NCBI GenBank assembly: GCA_017460745.1
Contig: JAFUAL010000045.1
Span: forward strand, 73,136 to 137,135
Reading direction: 5' to 3'
DNA from: Bacilli bacterium
Lineage (GTDB): Bacteria; Bacillota_I; Bacilli_A; RF39; UBA660
Length of the DNA: 64,000 bases
In this document: positions 9,196 to 17,593 of the stretch, in pieces
How the letters are laid out: each line of letters starts with the position of its first letter
Numbering within the stretch: the first letter of the stretch is position 1
Notes under the pieces: model-generated
The model's database searches: none
Seen by the model: only the letters and a program-made list of their open reading frames with translations
What the model was told of the DNA's origin: nothing
Made by a program: the position numbers and the translations under genes

Positions 9196-10164
9196 ATGGT
9201 AGCTAAAGATAATAATGTTGAAGAATCAAAAAAAATGAAAAAAATAGCAGAATTTAAATACATACAATGTACGAGAGATTTGAAACTGTATTATATGTGT
9301 GAATATATTAATGGAAAGTTAGAATTAAGAAAACAAATTCCATTTTTTAAAAACGATTATTGTCATTTTCAATTAGAAGAAAAATCTGGTGAATATATAA
9401 TAAGAAGAAGTAAAAAAGGTGCCATACTTGGAAAATGTGAAGATAATGGAGATGGGACAGCGAATATAACAAAGGTGTATATAAGTAATAAGTTTGAAGA
9501 AGATGATGGTTTTAGTAGTAATCCGTATAATTTGATTGAAAATATTAATGAACTTACTGAAGAATATGTAAATAAATATTTTAAACTTTATTATGATTTA
9601 ATAGAATTTTGTAACGAACAATATAATAGTAATTATTCAAAAGTTACAGCTTTAAAATTTTATTACTTAGTAAGGGAAATGTTTGAAAGCAATGAAATAT
9701 TTAAAGATAAATATGTTTTTTCGGAACCTAATTGTTTTATTCTTAACGAAAAAAATGGTATAGAATATGATGCATTAATATTAAGAAAAGGTAAAGAAGA
9801 CAATATTATTAGAGGATTTTATTCTGAAAAAGAAATAATAGCAACAGTTGAATTAAAAGGTGGTGGTTTTATTGCTGCTAAAAAAAATTTAAATAAAAAA
9901 ATTGCAAAGTATTTAAAAAGAGAAGCGGTTAGTAATATTCCACACATTTATATTTCTCTTTTTGAGTCATCTGTTAAAAAAAATGGTCATGCGTTCTCAA
10001 ACTATGAAAAAATAATTAAAGGAATACACTCACTTAATGATGAAGGCGTTCCAGTCAAACCACTCATATTATCAACTAAAAACGATAATCAACGTTTCAT
10101 GGTATCTAAAGATTGTTCTGTTGAAGGAATAATAAAATTTATTGAACAAAATGAAAAAATTTAA
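9196..10164 (+). CDS. Hypothetical protein with PD-(D/E)XK-like core (322 aa)
   Basis: Not assigned to a named family. The ATG at 9196 follows AAAGAGGTAA; an ATG five bases upstream is closed by a stop. The C-terminal half has IEYDALILRKG...IIATVELKGGG, spaced like the D...ExK core of restriction-type nucleases (about residues 189-222). It is followed 36 bases later by another nuclease-like gene, so the two may be one unit. Expected to be soluble. A nuclease role is inferred from the motif only. Confidence 0.6.
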   Translation: MVAKDNNVEESKKMKKIAEFKYIQCTRDLKLYYMCEYINGKLELRKQIPFFKNDYCHFQLEEKSGEYIIRRSKKGAILGKCEDNGDGTANITKVYISNKFEEDDGFSSNPYNLIENINELTEEYVNKYFKLYYDLIEFCNEQYNSNYSKVTALKFYYLVREMFESNEIFKDKYVFSEPNCFILNEKNGIEYDALILRKGKEDNIIRGFYSEKEIIATVELKGGGFIAAKKNLNKKIAKYLKREAVSNIPHIYISLFESSVKKNGHAFSNYEKIIKGIHSLNDEGVPVKPLILSTKNDNQRFMVSKDCSVEGIIKFIEQNEKI

Positions 10165-10200
10165 AAATAAAATTATATTAATTTTAGGAGGTGTTATTGA

Positions 10201-10956
10201 GTGGAAGTTTTTTCTAAAGAAATAATGCATATTATTATGTCTAACTTATCAAAAGAAAGACATATATTTTGTTCAGAAGCAGATTTTCAGTTTGCGTTAG
10301 CCAATAAAATTGAACGCTATTTAGAAGAAAAAAAAGTAGAAAAATATAATATATTTCATGAATGGTGTTTTGAAGTACCAGATAAAAAAAATCCTGAAAT
10401 TTTTTATAAAATGTATGTAGATATTTTAGTTGTAATAAATGATAAATATTATCCAATTGAACTAAAATATAAGACAAAAGGCAATATAAAAAAAGATTAT
10501 AAGTATTTAACATATAATGATAATAATGAAATGGAATATGTATTAAAAAATCATGTAGCTTATAATTTAAATTGTTATAGTTATGTTAAAGATATTGACA
10601 GATTAGAACAAATTAAAAAACACATAAGGATGGTTGATTGTTGCTATGCAATAATGTTGACAAATGAACCAATATATTGGATTGGCCCTAAAGAAAAAAG
10701 TTCATATCGTGATTTTGTTATTAAGGAATATGAAAATAAATTTGATACCAAAAAATATGCAATTCCTCGAGGAAAATTATTGAGGTGGTATAATAAAAGT
10801 GGTAATTCAATTAGTGATGGAGAAATTGAATTAGATAATTCATATGAAATGGATTGGAGAGACTATGGAACAAATCTTGATGATAACAGATTTAATATTA
10901 AAAATAATTTGGAAAATGTTCGTCAATTTAGATATATTATTAGTGAAATAAAATAG
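10201..10956 (+). CDS. Predicted PD-(D/E)XK-type nuclease (251 aa)
   Basis: GTG start at 10201 behind GGAGGTG. The middle has YVDILVVINDKYYPIELKYK, a clear D-x(n)-ExK pattern (about residues 78-97), with an upstream conserved-looking Glu/Gln helix (SEADFQFALANKIERYL) common in this superfamily. It is the last gene of the accessory island and is probably co-transcribed with the preceding gene. The C-terminal part (MDWRDYGTN) has no known motif. Confidence 0.65.
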   Translation: MEVFSKEIMHIIMSNLSKERHIFCSEADFQFALANKIERYLEEKKVEKYNIFHEWCFEVPDKKNPEIFYKMYVDILVVINDKYYPIELKYKTKGNIKKDYKYLTYNDNNEMEYVLKNHVAYNLNCYSYVKDIDRLEQIKKHIRMVDCCYAIMLTNEPIYWIGPKEKSSYRDFVIKEYENKFDTKKYAIPRGKLLRWYNKSGNSISDGEIELDNSYEMDWRDYGTNLDDNRFNIKNNLENVRQFRYIISEIK

Positions 10957-11035
10957 CATATAATTAATTGTAAAAAAATTGTTATAAAAAATTAGCAAGA
11001 TAATTGAATTATATGTTTCAATAATTTAATATAAA

Positions 11036-11090
11036 AAATAGCCTTCTTCTTTATTTCTACTTATACGAGAAATAAAGTCAAGGGCTATTT
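11036..11090. terminator. Long bidirectional terminator hairpin
   Basis: In the 305-base gap between convergent genes. AAATAGCC (11036-11043) pairs with GGCTATTT (11083-11090), and CTTTATTTCT (11049-11058) pairs with AGAAATAAAG (11068-11077). A/T runs on both sides allow termination in both directions. The rest of the 10,957-11,262 gap shows only AT-rich sequence. Confidence 0.75.
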
Positions 11091-11262
11091 ACATTATTTT
11101 TTATTAGTTTTTTTTATTAAATTATAAAGTTTAATACTTTGTTATTTTGTTTATACATTATAAAATACATTTAATAAACAGTACTTTTTAATTTTATAAT
11201 AGGTCAAGGAGTAACAATAAAATTAATAAAAAACAAATAATGACAACTATATATTTTTTAAA

Positions 11263-12243
11263 TTATTTAGTATATACTAAATCTTTATAATTTACTTTTT
11301 CTTTTAGTTCTCCTGCATTTATCATAATGTCTTGCAAATGATCAAAAGATTCTTCAGTAAATTCTGTTGTAGCAGGCCAAGTATCAACAGATTTGTATCG
11401 TTCTATAACAGTTGCCAGATCTGAAATACCTGTATCTGGAAATTCATCTTTAATTACTTCGGCTATTTCCATACTTGTGTGTGAATGAACATAGTCAAGT
11501 CCTTTTTGAATTGCTTTTATAAAATTTTCAATTATATCGGGATTTTCTTCTATATAAGAACTTCTTGCATTATATGCAGTATATGGTACGGTACCACCAA
11601 GTTCACCAAGACTTGCAACAATAAATCCGTATCCTTCTTGTTCTACAGCTGTTGCATTTGGTTCAAATAGAGAAACAAAGTCTCCTGTTCCACCAATAAA
11701 TGCCCCTTGCATAGCAGAAAATGCAACACTTGTATCTAGATTTATATCAGTTTTTGGATTAATTCCATTTTTGGTTAAGATATATTCTAAAGTCATCTCA
11801 GGCATACCACCAACACGACCAGCAATATAATTTTTCCCTTTTAGATCTTCTAATTTAAAATTATCAATTTTTTCTCTTGAAACTATAAAACTTCCATCTT
11901 TTTGGGTTAACCCTGCAAATGTTTTTAAGTAATCTTTTTCTCCTTGATTATATACATAAATTGTTGTTTCACTTCCTGAAAAACCAATTTCGACATCATT
12001 TGATAAAACAGCAGCCGTTACTTTATCAGCACCTGGTGTTAGTATAAATTCAACATCTAGTCCATAGTCTTCAAAGAACCCTTTGTGAAGAGAAACATAA
12101 CTTGGTGCATAAAAAACACTATGTGCAACTTCAGCAACTCTAATTTTCTTTAAATTAGAATCTTTTTTATTGTTTAATAAAACTCCAAATATAATTACTA
12201 AAAGTATAATAAATGAAAAAATCACAATTAATTTTTTCTTCAT
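11263..12243 (-). CDS. ABC transporter substrate-binding protein, SsuA/TauA/THI5-like
   Basis: 326 residues from the ATG at 12243, which follows GGAGGA at good spacing; an upstream TTG is not needed. An N-terminal hydrophobic anchor without a lipobox Cys is followed by a periplasmic-binding fold: VFYAPSYVSLHKGFFEDYGL, TPGADKVTAAVLSNDVEIGF and LEDLKGKNYIAGR, all typical of the NMT1/THI5-like family that binds sulfonates, nitrate or thiamine precursors. No permease or ATPase gene is adjacent, so the partner must lie elsewhere. Substrate not predictable. Confidence 0.85.
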   Translation of the reverse strand: MKKKLIVIFSFIILLVIIFGVLLNNKKDSNLKKIRVAEVAHSVFYAPSYVSLHKGFFEDYGLDVEFILTPGADKVTAAVLSNDVEIGFSGSETTIYVYNQGEKDYLKTFAGLTQKDGSFIVSREKIDNFKLEDLKGKNYIAGRVGGMPEMTLEYILTKNGINPKTDINLDTSVAFSAMQGAFIGGTGDFVSLFEPNATAVEQEGYGFIVASLGELGGTVPYTAYNARSSYIEENPDIIENFIKAIQKGLDYVHSHTSMEIAEVIKDEFPDTGISDLATVIERYKSVDTWPATTEFTEESFDHLQDIMINAGELKEKVNYKDLVYTK

Positions 12244-12318
12244 ATAAATTTTTTCCTCCAATCAAGATATTATATGATTAATTATGTATTAAGTTATCTA
12301 AAAATAAAAAAATCACTT

Positions 12319-12346
12319 TGTTTTTTTGTAATTATTTGTTATACTA
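12319..12346 (+). promoter_or_regulatory. Promoter of rubrerythrin
   Basis: TTGTTT (12319-12324) and TATACT (12341-12346) with 16 bases between them, 28 bases before the rubrerythrin ATG. Confidence 0.6.
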
Positions 12347-12373
12347 AATTTGATTTAATTCAAGGAGGTAATT

Positions 12374-12913
12374 ATGGAATTAAAAGGAAGTAAAACATAT
12401 GAAAATTTACTTGCTGCCTTTGCAGGAGAATCTCAAGCAAGAAATAAATATACATATTTTGCAAGTAAAGCTAAAAAAGATGGTTATGAGCAAATAGCAG
12501 CCATATTTGAAGAAACAGCAAATCAAGAAAAAGAACATGCTAAAATGTGGTTTAAAGAATTGCATGGTGGAAGTGTTCCTGAAACACTTGATAATTTAAA
12601 AGATGCAGCTGATGGAGAAAATTATGAGTGGACAGATATGTATTCTGAATTTGCAAGAATTGCTGAAGAAGAAGGATTTACAGCGATTGCTAAAAAATTT
12701 AGAGGCGTTGCAGAAATAGAAAAAATGCATGAAGAACGTTATAGAAAGCTAATTAATAACATAGAAGAAGGATTAGTATTTTCAAGAGATGGAGATACAA
12801 TTTGGCAATGTAGAAATTGTGGACATATAGTAATTGGAAAAGAAGCTCCAAAGGTATGTCCTGTGTGTGCTCATCCACAAAGTTATTTTGAAATAAAAAA
12901 AGAAAATTATTAA
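12374..12913 (+). CDS. rbr: Rubrerythrin
   Basis: 179 residues. An N-terminal four-helix ferritin-like domain carries the diiron ligands ([51 protein letters not shown]) and the C-terminal rubredoxin domain has CRNCG and CPVCAHP. It reduces hydrogen peroxide in anaerobes using NAD(P)H-derived electrons. It has its own promoter and a ribosome site (AAGGAGG). Length and domain order are standard. Confidence 0.97.
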   Translation: MELKGSKTYENLLAAFAGESQARNKYTYFASKAKKDGYEQIAAIFEETANQEKEHAKMWFKELHGGSVPETLDNLKDAADGENYEWTDMYSEFARIAEEEGFTAIAKKFRGVAEIEKMHEERYRKLINNIEEGLVFSRDGDTIWQCRNCGHIVIGKEAPKVCPVCAHPQSYFEIKKENY

Positions 12914-12994
12914 TTAATAGAAAGATAGGTTATGTAATATAACTTATTTTTTAATAATTTTTTTTAAAAAGCATATAATTTTTTGGTGAATGAT

Positions 12995-13876
12995 ATGTTC
13001 AATAAAAAGATTGATAGTCGAATTAAATTAATTTTAATTTTTTTTATTAGTTTTTTTGTTGTTATTTTATTAAAAGTTGTATATATTGAAATGATAGATT
13101 ATAAAAAATTATCAAGTTTAGCAATGGATTTATGGAGTCGTGATTTACCAATTGAAGCAGATAGGGGACTTATTTTGGATAGAAATGGCGTGGTACTTGC
13201 TGATAATATTACAACAACAAGTTTGGTTTTAGTTCCAAATCAAATTGATAACAAAGAAGAAGTTACTAAAGTTTTAGCAGATATTTTAAATGTTACTTAT
13301 GAAGAAATGGAGAGCCATGTTTTTAAAAAAACTTCTATTGAAAGAGTGCATCCTGAGGGTAGAAGATTAAGTTTTGATATAGCCGATAAAATAAATTCTT
13401 ATAATTTTAGAGGAGTATATTTGGTTAAGGAATCTAAAAGATATTATCCATATGGAGAAACTTTGTCTCATGTTCTCGGCTATGTTGGAATAGATAATCA
13501 AGGACTTGGTGGGATAGAGCTTATGTATGATGAGTATTTAACTGGAGAAAATGGTGCTATTAAATATTTCAGTGATGCTAAAGGTAATAAAATAAATTTA
13601 AGTGAAATTTACTTAGAACCAGCAAGTGGAATGAATATAACTTTAACAATTGATATAAATATTCAAATGTCGGTTGAACGTGAGCTTAATAATGTTGAAA
13701 GTACATTAAAACCTGATAATTCTCTTGCAATTGTTGTTGATCCTAATACACTTGAAATTCTTGCAATGTCTAGTCGTCCAACTTTTAATCCAAATAATTA
13801 TAAGTTATTTTCAACAGAAGTACTAAATAGAAATTTACCAATTTGGATGACATATGAACCAGGAAGTACATTTAAA
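12995..13876 (+). pseudogene. Class B penicillin-binding protein (SpoVD/FtsI-like), piece 1 of 3
   Basis: ATG at 12995 follows GGTGA; a TTG 12 bases upstream is less likely. This piece codes for residues 1-294: a short cytoplasmic tail, one membrane helix (about 8-28), the dimerisation domain with RGLILDRNGVVLA, and the start of the transpeptidase domain up to YEPGSTFK, whose Ser291 and Lys294 form the SXXK motif. The frame then runs five codons into element 1 and stops at 13897. As it stands it can give only an inactive anchored stub. Pieces 2 and 3 lie at 31,914 and 61,389. SpoVD is favoured over FtsI by the PASTA domain and length, but this is not certain. Confidence 0.93.
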
Positions 13877-13894
13877 AACATAGCAACCATACCG
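13874..13894 (+). repeat. attL of element 1
   Basis: PBP codon AAA (13874-13876) followed by the arm TAGCAACCATACCG (13881-13894). The same 14 bases occur in inverse orientation at 31895-31908 next to the other copy of the codon. Rejoining at the shared AAA restores the PBP frame (STFK-IITM). The crossover dinucleotide is probably AA, judged from near-equal spacing to the two arms. Confidence 0.85.
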
Positions 13895-13916
13895 TGACCA
13901 GTATTTATAAGGGTTT

Positions 13917-13941
13917 GAGAATATTAATTTATTCTCTTTTT
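13917..13941 (+). terminator. Terminator just inside the left end of element 1
   Basis: GAGAATA (13917-13923) and TATTCTC (13930-13936) with a 6-base loop and a T run. It lies about 20 bases past the premature PBP stop and should stop host transcription from entering the element. Confidence 0.8.
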
Positions 13942-14008
13942 ATTTGATATTATGCTCGTTAATTTTATGAAACACGATAAAATATATTATCACGGAGGAT
14001 GTGATAGT

Positions 14009-14683
14009 ATGGTCTTTAGAGAAGATAATAGAATTAATTATACAAAAATATCTAATGAATTATTAAAAGATAAAGAATTAAGTTTACCAGCTAAAGGTTT
14101 ATTAATTACTATGTTATCACTACCTGATGACTGGTCCTATTCAACATTAGGACTTACTTCTATTGTTAAAGAAAGCAAAAATACTATCCATAGGTTGTTA
14201 AAAGAATTGGAATCAAAAAACTATTTAATTAGAAAGTCTATAAGAGATGATAAGGGAAGGTTTGTTAAGTATGATTATGTTATATATGAATTACCATATC
14301 CCAATATACGGGATACGGAATTACCAGATATGGAAATTAGGGATGATAATAAATTAAATAATAATAAAGATGAAATAGATAAAACACTACCAAGTGGTTA
14401 TACAAGTGAGTTAATTAGACGAGGATTCATTAGTGAAAATGATTTTGAATTAGATAAATATAATACTTTGTTTGATGAGTTAAAGAAAGAATATGACTAT
14501 CAGTTAATATATAAGTGTAGTAATTATATTATCAAGATGATGAAGTTAAATAAGAATAAGGATGAGTATGATAATCCGATAGAAGATAAATATAATTACT
14601 TTAAAACAAGCTTGATTAATAATTTAAGATATATTACTCAAGATATATCATTGTGGGACTTTGATGACGATGAAATTAGTTAA
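14009..14683 (+). CDS. Winged-helix protein, replication-initiator or DnaD-like N-terminus (224 aa)
   Basis: The ATG at 14009 follows GGAGG; the ORF could extend upstream but without a site. The N-terminus YTKISNELLKDKELSLPAKGLLITMLSLPDDWSYS...KNTIHRLLKELESKNYLIRK is the helix-turn-helix seen in replication initiators and phage DnaD-like proteins of Bacillota plasmids and ICEs. The C-terminal half is acidic. It is the first gene inside element 1, possibly for replication or partition. It is distantly similar in its HTH to the 41475 protein of element 2. Confidence 0.65.
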   Translation: MVFREDNRINYTKISNELLKDKELSLPAKGLLITMLSLPDDWSYSTLGLTSIVKESKNTIHRLLKELESKNYLIRKSIRDDKGRFVKYDYVIYELPYPNIRDTELPDMEIRDDNKLNNNKDEIDKTLPSGYTSELIRRGFISENDFELDKYNTLFDELKKEYDYQLIYKCSNYIIKMMKLNKNKDEYDNPIEDKYNYFKTSLINNLRYITQDISLWDFDDDEIS

Positions 14684-14873
14684 TAAGTCCTGTGGTCTTG
14701 TTTGGAGTATCATATTCTCACAGAATCAACAAAATAGTATAAATATATTAGAATTAGTTAAAACTCCATATATTGAGAATAAACAAGCAATAATTTAGTT
14801 CTGGTTATTTTGATAAAAAGCACTGACAAATAAAAAAGTACTCGATATAATTTAGTTGGAGGAAGATATTTGT

Positions 14874-15299
14874 ATGAGTAGTATTAGTAAAAGATTATTA
14901 GATAAACTATTTCAAGATAAAGAGTATCAAGAATATATTAATGAGTATGAAAATAAGAATAGTATTAATTTAGATAAATTAGAATCATTACTTAATAACC
15001 ATATTGATTTATACAGGCTATTCTTGAAAGTTAATATCTTTTTATATAGATATGATACTAAATTACTTGAAGATGATTTAAAAGCTTTTAGTCAATTAAA
15101 TGGAACTACATTACGTATGGATGATATTGATAAAATAATGGATTATTACTTTAATAATTATAAAAGATGTAAGGATGAATTACATAGAATATGTATTCTT
15201 CATTGGAGACCACCAGCTGAAAATAGAATTATTAATAAGATAATTAGTAGAAAAACAGAAAAAGAAATAAAAGATATACCTAAAAGTGAATTAGATTAA
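14874..15299 (+). CDS. Hypothetical protein of element 1 (141 aa)
   Basis: Not recognised. Start at the ATG at 14874 behind GGAGGAAG. The protein is helical and charged, without membrane segments, and ends in a Lys-rich tail (SRKTEKEIKDIPKSELD). The preceding 14,684-14,855 gap holds only partial inverted repeats (CTTGTTT, ATTCTCA and their complements) that I cannot assign. It starts a cluster of three small genes. Confidence 0.55.
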   Translation: MSSISKRLLDKLFQDKEYQEYINEYENKNSINLDKLESLLNNHIDLYRLFLKVNIFLYRYDTKLLEDDLKAFSQLNGTTLRMDDIDKIMDYYFNNYKRCKDELHRICILHWRPPAENRIINKIISRKTEKEIKDIPKSELD

Positions 15300-15361
15300 C
15301 TTTTTAATTCAAAATGGAAAAAACACAGTATAATAAATTAAAACTATGGAGGTGTAGGAAT

Positions 15362-15505
15362 ATGGATGACATAACTAAATCACTATTAGATATAAAAGAA
15401 AAAATATCAAGTATTGAAATTAGTAGTGTTGAAAATCTAAAACAAATATTAGAAAATACAAGCGAAATTAAAAAAATTATAGACGAAATTACAAAGAAAC
15501 AATGA
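15362..15505 (+). CDS. Small helical protein (47 aa)
   Basis: ATG behind GGAGGTG. The 47 residues form a probable amphipathic coiled coil (SLLDIKEKISSIEISSVENLKQIL is the core region, read in two parts). The stop overlaps the ribosome-site region of the next gene, so the two are translationally linked. Function unknown. Confidence 0.55.
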   Translation: MDDITKSLLDIKEKISSIEISSVENLKQILENTSEIKKIIDEITKKQ

Positions 15506-15522
15506 AAGGAGTTAATGTTGAT

Positions 15523-15780
15523 ATGAATATCTACCAAAAAATAGTAGTAGAAATATTAAAGTTTTTAGAAAAGATGGATAATGATGAAGAGTTTAAAAAG
15601 ACTTGTCCAGATATTACAGCAGCAGAATATCTAATAGCAAAAGCTAATCCTGATATTAAACCACAAAGATTAATTAATATACTTAGTGGTAAAGCTAAAA
15701 GAATAACATTACAAGAACTGTGTATTATATGTTACTGGTTAGATATTGAATTAAAAGATTTATTTAAAAATATAGAATAA
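15523..15780 (+). CDS. Small HTH-like protein (85 aa)
   Basis: Start at the ATG at 15523 behind AAAGGAG (an in-frame ATG 21 bases upstream sits before that site). Its C-terminal half (PQRLINILSGKAKRITLQELCIICYWLDIELKDLF) looks like the last helices of a Cro/XRE-type domain, preceded by an acidic helix. It may be a small regulator. A terminator follows at 15789. Confidence 0.55.
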   Translation: MNIYQKIVVEILKFLEKMDNDEEFKKTCPDITAAEYLIAKANPDIKPQRLINILSGKAKRITLQELCIICYWLDIELKDLFKNIE

Positions 15781-15788
15781 TTTATATT

Positions 15789-15820
15789 GATAGAATTAAA
15801 GCTTCTATCTTTTATTTTGT
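15789..15820 (+). terminator. Intrinsic terminator
   Basis: GATAGAA (15789-15795) and TTCTATC (15803-15809), 7-base loop, then TTTTATTTT. Separates the small-gene cluster from the restriction-modification genes. An extended -10 promoter (TGGTATACT, 15849-15857) for the next gene follows. Confidence 0.8.
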
Positions 15821-15892
15821 CTAAATACGAGATTTTTGTTAAAAAATATGGTATACTTTTTATGTAGAGGTAATACTTTGAGGAGGTATATT

Positions 15893-17593
15893 ATGTTAGA
15901 TGAAACAATTAATAAAAGTAAAGAAGACTTAATTTCGGAAATTGAAAAAAGAGTTGAAGATAAGATTATAGAAAAATCAAATGCTGATTTGCTTATTAAA
16001 CTAATTAATAATTCTGATAGTTTATCAGAAGCAATTTCTATAGCTCAACTTGGAACTACTTATAAAAGAACGGGATTCCACTTTGATAAACGACTTGAAA
16101 AGATGGATAATACAATTAAGTATTTTAAGAAAAATAATAAGTTAAGCTTTAAAAATGATGAATCTAAATTAACTCACAAATTAATTATTGGAGATAACTA
16201 TGATGCGCTATTAAACCTACTTGTTGAATATAGAAACAAAATAGATGTCATATATATAGATCCACCCTATGGAAAAGATAGTATGGGTGAGTTTGCTGAA
16301 ACTAATTATAACAATGCGATAACAAGAGATAATCTATTATCAATGCTATATCCTAGATTAGAGTTAGCAAAGCAATTATTAAATAAAGAAACTGGTGTAA
16401 TTATCTGCAGCATTGATGACAGGAATCAATCTTACGTTAAATGTATGTTCGATGAAATATTTGGTGAAATAGGTTTTTTATTCGTAGCACCACGAATTAC
16501 TAAAAAAGGTGGAAAATCTACAACTACTATTCAAAAAAACCATGATTATGTTTTAGCCTACGCAATGCCTGGTAATGAAATAATTTTTTCAATGGATGAA
16601 ATGGATGATTCTGGGTATAATTTAGAAGATGAATATGTAGATAAAAGAGGAAAATACAAGTTAAGTCAATGCTTAGATTATGATAGTTTATCTTATAGTA
16701 AGTCTTTAGATTACCCAATTGATTACAACGGTCAAACAATATATCCTGGTGGTGATTACGAAAAATATAAAGAACGTCAGTCTGGAAAATATAAAAAAGC
16801 AGACTGGGCATGGAGATGGAGCAAAGATAAATATGAATTTGGATTAAAAAATGGATTCATAGTTGTAAAAAATGGTAATAATGGAAAACCAAGAATATAC
16901 ACTAAAACTTATTTAAATTGTTCTTTAGAAAAGGATAATACTGGGAAAATATATATTAAGTATACTGATAAAGCAGGTAAATATTATACAACTTTATCTT
17001 TTATGGATAATGATTGTTCAAATGATTATGGAAAAAAGGAACTTGATAAAATATTTAAGAATTCAAATGATTTATTTAAAAATCCTAAACCAATAAATTT
17101 AATATCAAAATTGATTAAAATGTCATGTTTAAAAGATGATGCTATTGTGTTAGATTTTTTTGCTGGTTCTGGTACTACTGGACAATCTGTTATGGAATTA
17201 AATAGAGAAGATGGCGGTAATAGAAAGTTTATTTTATGCACTAATAATGAAATTACTAATATGAATCCTAATGGTATTGCTTACGATGTAACTACTAAGA
17301 GATTAAAAAGAATAATGTCTGGTAAATGTTATGATGGCAATAAAGAATTTGATTGGATAAATAATAACGAACCCTATGGCGACAACTTAGATGTATATGA
17401 AATTGCTAAAGTTGCTAATTTTGAATCTGCAGAAAATAAAACTCCATTTGATGTTATAGATGAAACATTATATGGATTAAATAAATTTAACTCTATTAAA
17501 GATAAAATTGAATGGGTATGCAATAACTTTGAACACACTCAAAAGAATATTGAATCTGATAATGCCTGGAAAGAAAGGTTGGAGAACGAATAA
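15893..17593 (+). CDS. mod: Type III restriction-modification system, Mod DNA methyltransferase
   Basis: 566 residues; the ATG at 15893 follows GAGGAGG and fits the family better than an upstream in-frame ATG. Motif IV DPPYG (123-127) comes before motif I FFAGSGTTGQS (422-432), the order of the beta class of adenine-N6 methyltransferases. The region between holds the target-recognition part (from GKSTTTIQKNHDYVLAY onward). It methylates one strand of its site and gives specificity to Res. Its stop overlaps the Res start by one base. Confidence 0.93.
   Translation: MLDETINKSKEDLISEIEKRVEDKIIEKSNADLLIKLINNSDSLSEAISIAQLGTTYKRTGFHFDKRLEKMDNTIKYFKKNNKLSFKNDESKLTHKLIIGDNYDALLNLLVEYRNKIDVIYIDPPYGKDSMGEFAETNYNNAITRDNLLSMLYPRLELAKQLLNKETGVIICSIDDRNQSYVKCMFDEIFGEIGFLFVAPRITKKGGKSTTTIQKNHDYVLAYAMPGNEIIFSMDEMDDSGYNLEDEYVDKRGKYKLSQCLDYDSLSYSKSLDYPIDYNGQTIYPGGDYEKYKERQSGKYKKADWAWRWSKDKYEFGLKNGFIVVKNGNNGKPRIYTKTYLNCSLEKDNTGKIYIKYTDKAGKYYTTLSFMDNDCSNDYGKKELDKIFKNSNDLFKNPKPINLISKLIKMSCLKDDAIVLDFFAGSGTTGQSVMELNREDGGNRKFILCTNNEITNMNPNGIAYDVTTKRLKRIMSGKCYDGNKEFDWINNNEPYGDNLDVYEIAKVANFESAENKTPFDVIDETLYGLNKFNSIKDKIEWVCNNFEHTQKNIESDNAWKERLENE

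Noticed and set aside
15304-15537. Reverse-strand ORF of 77 codons
   Set aside because: It lies opposite the 15362 and 15523 genes, has no ribosome site and a hydrophobic composition typical of antisense AT-rich frames.
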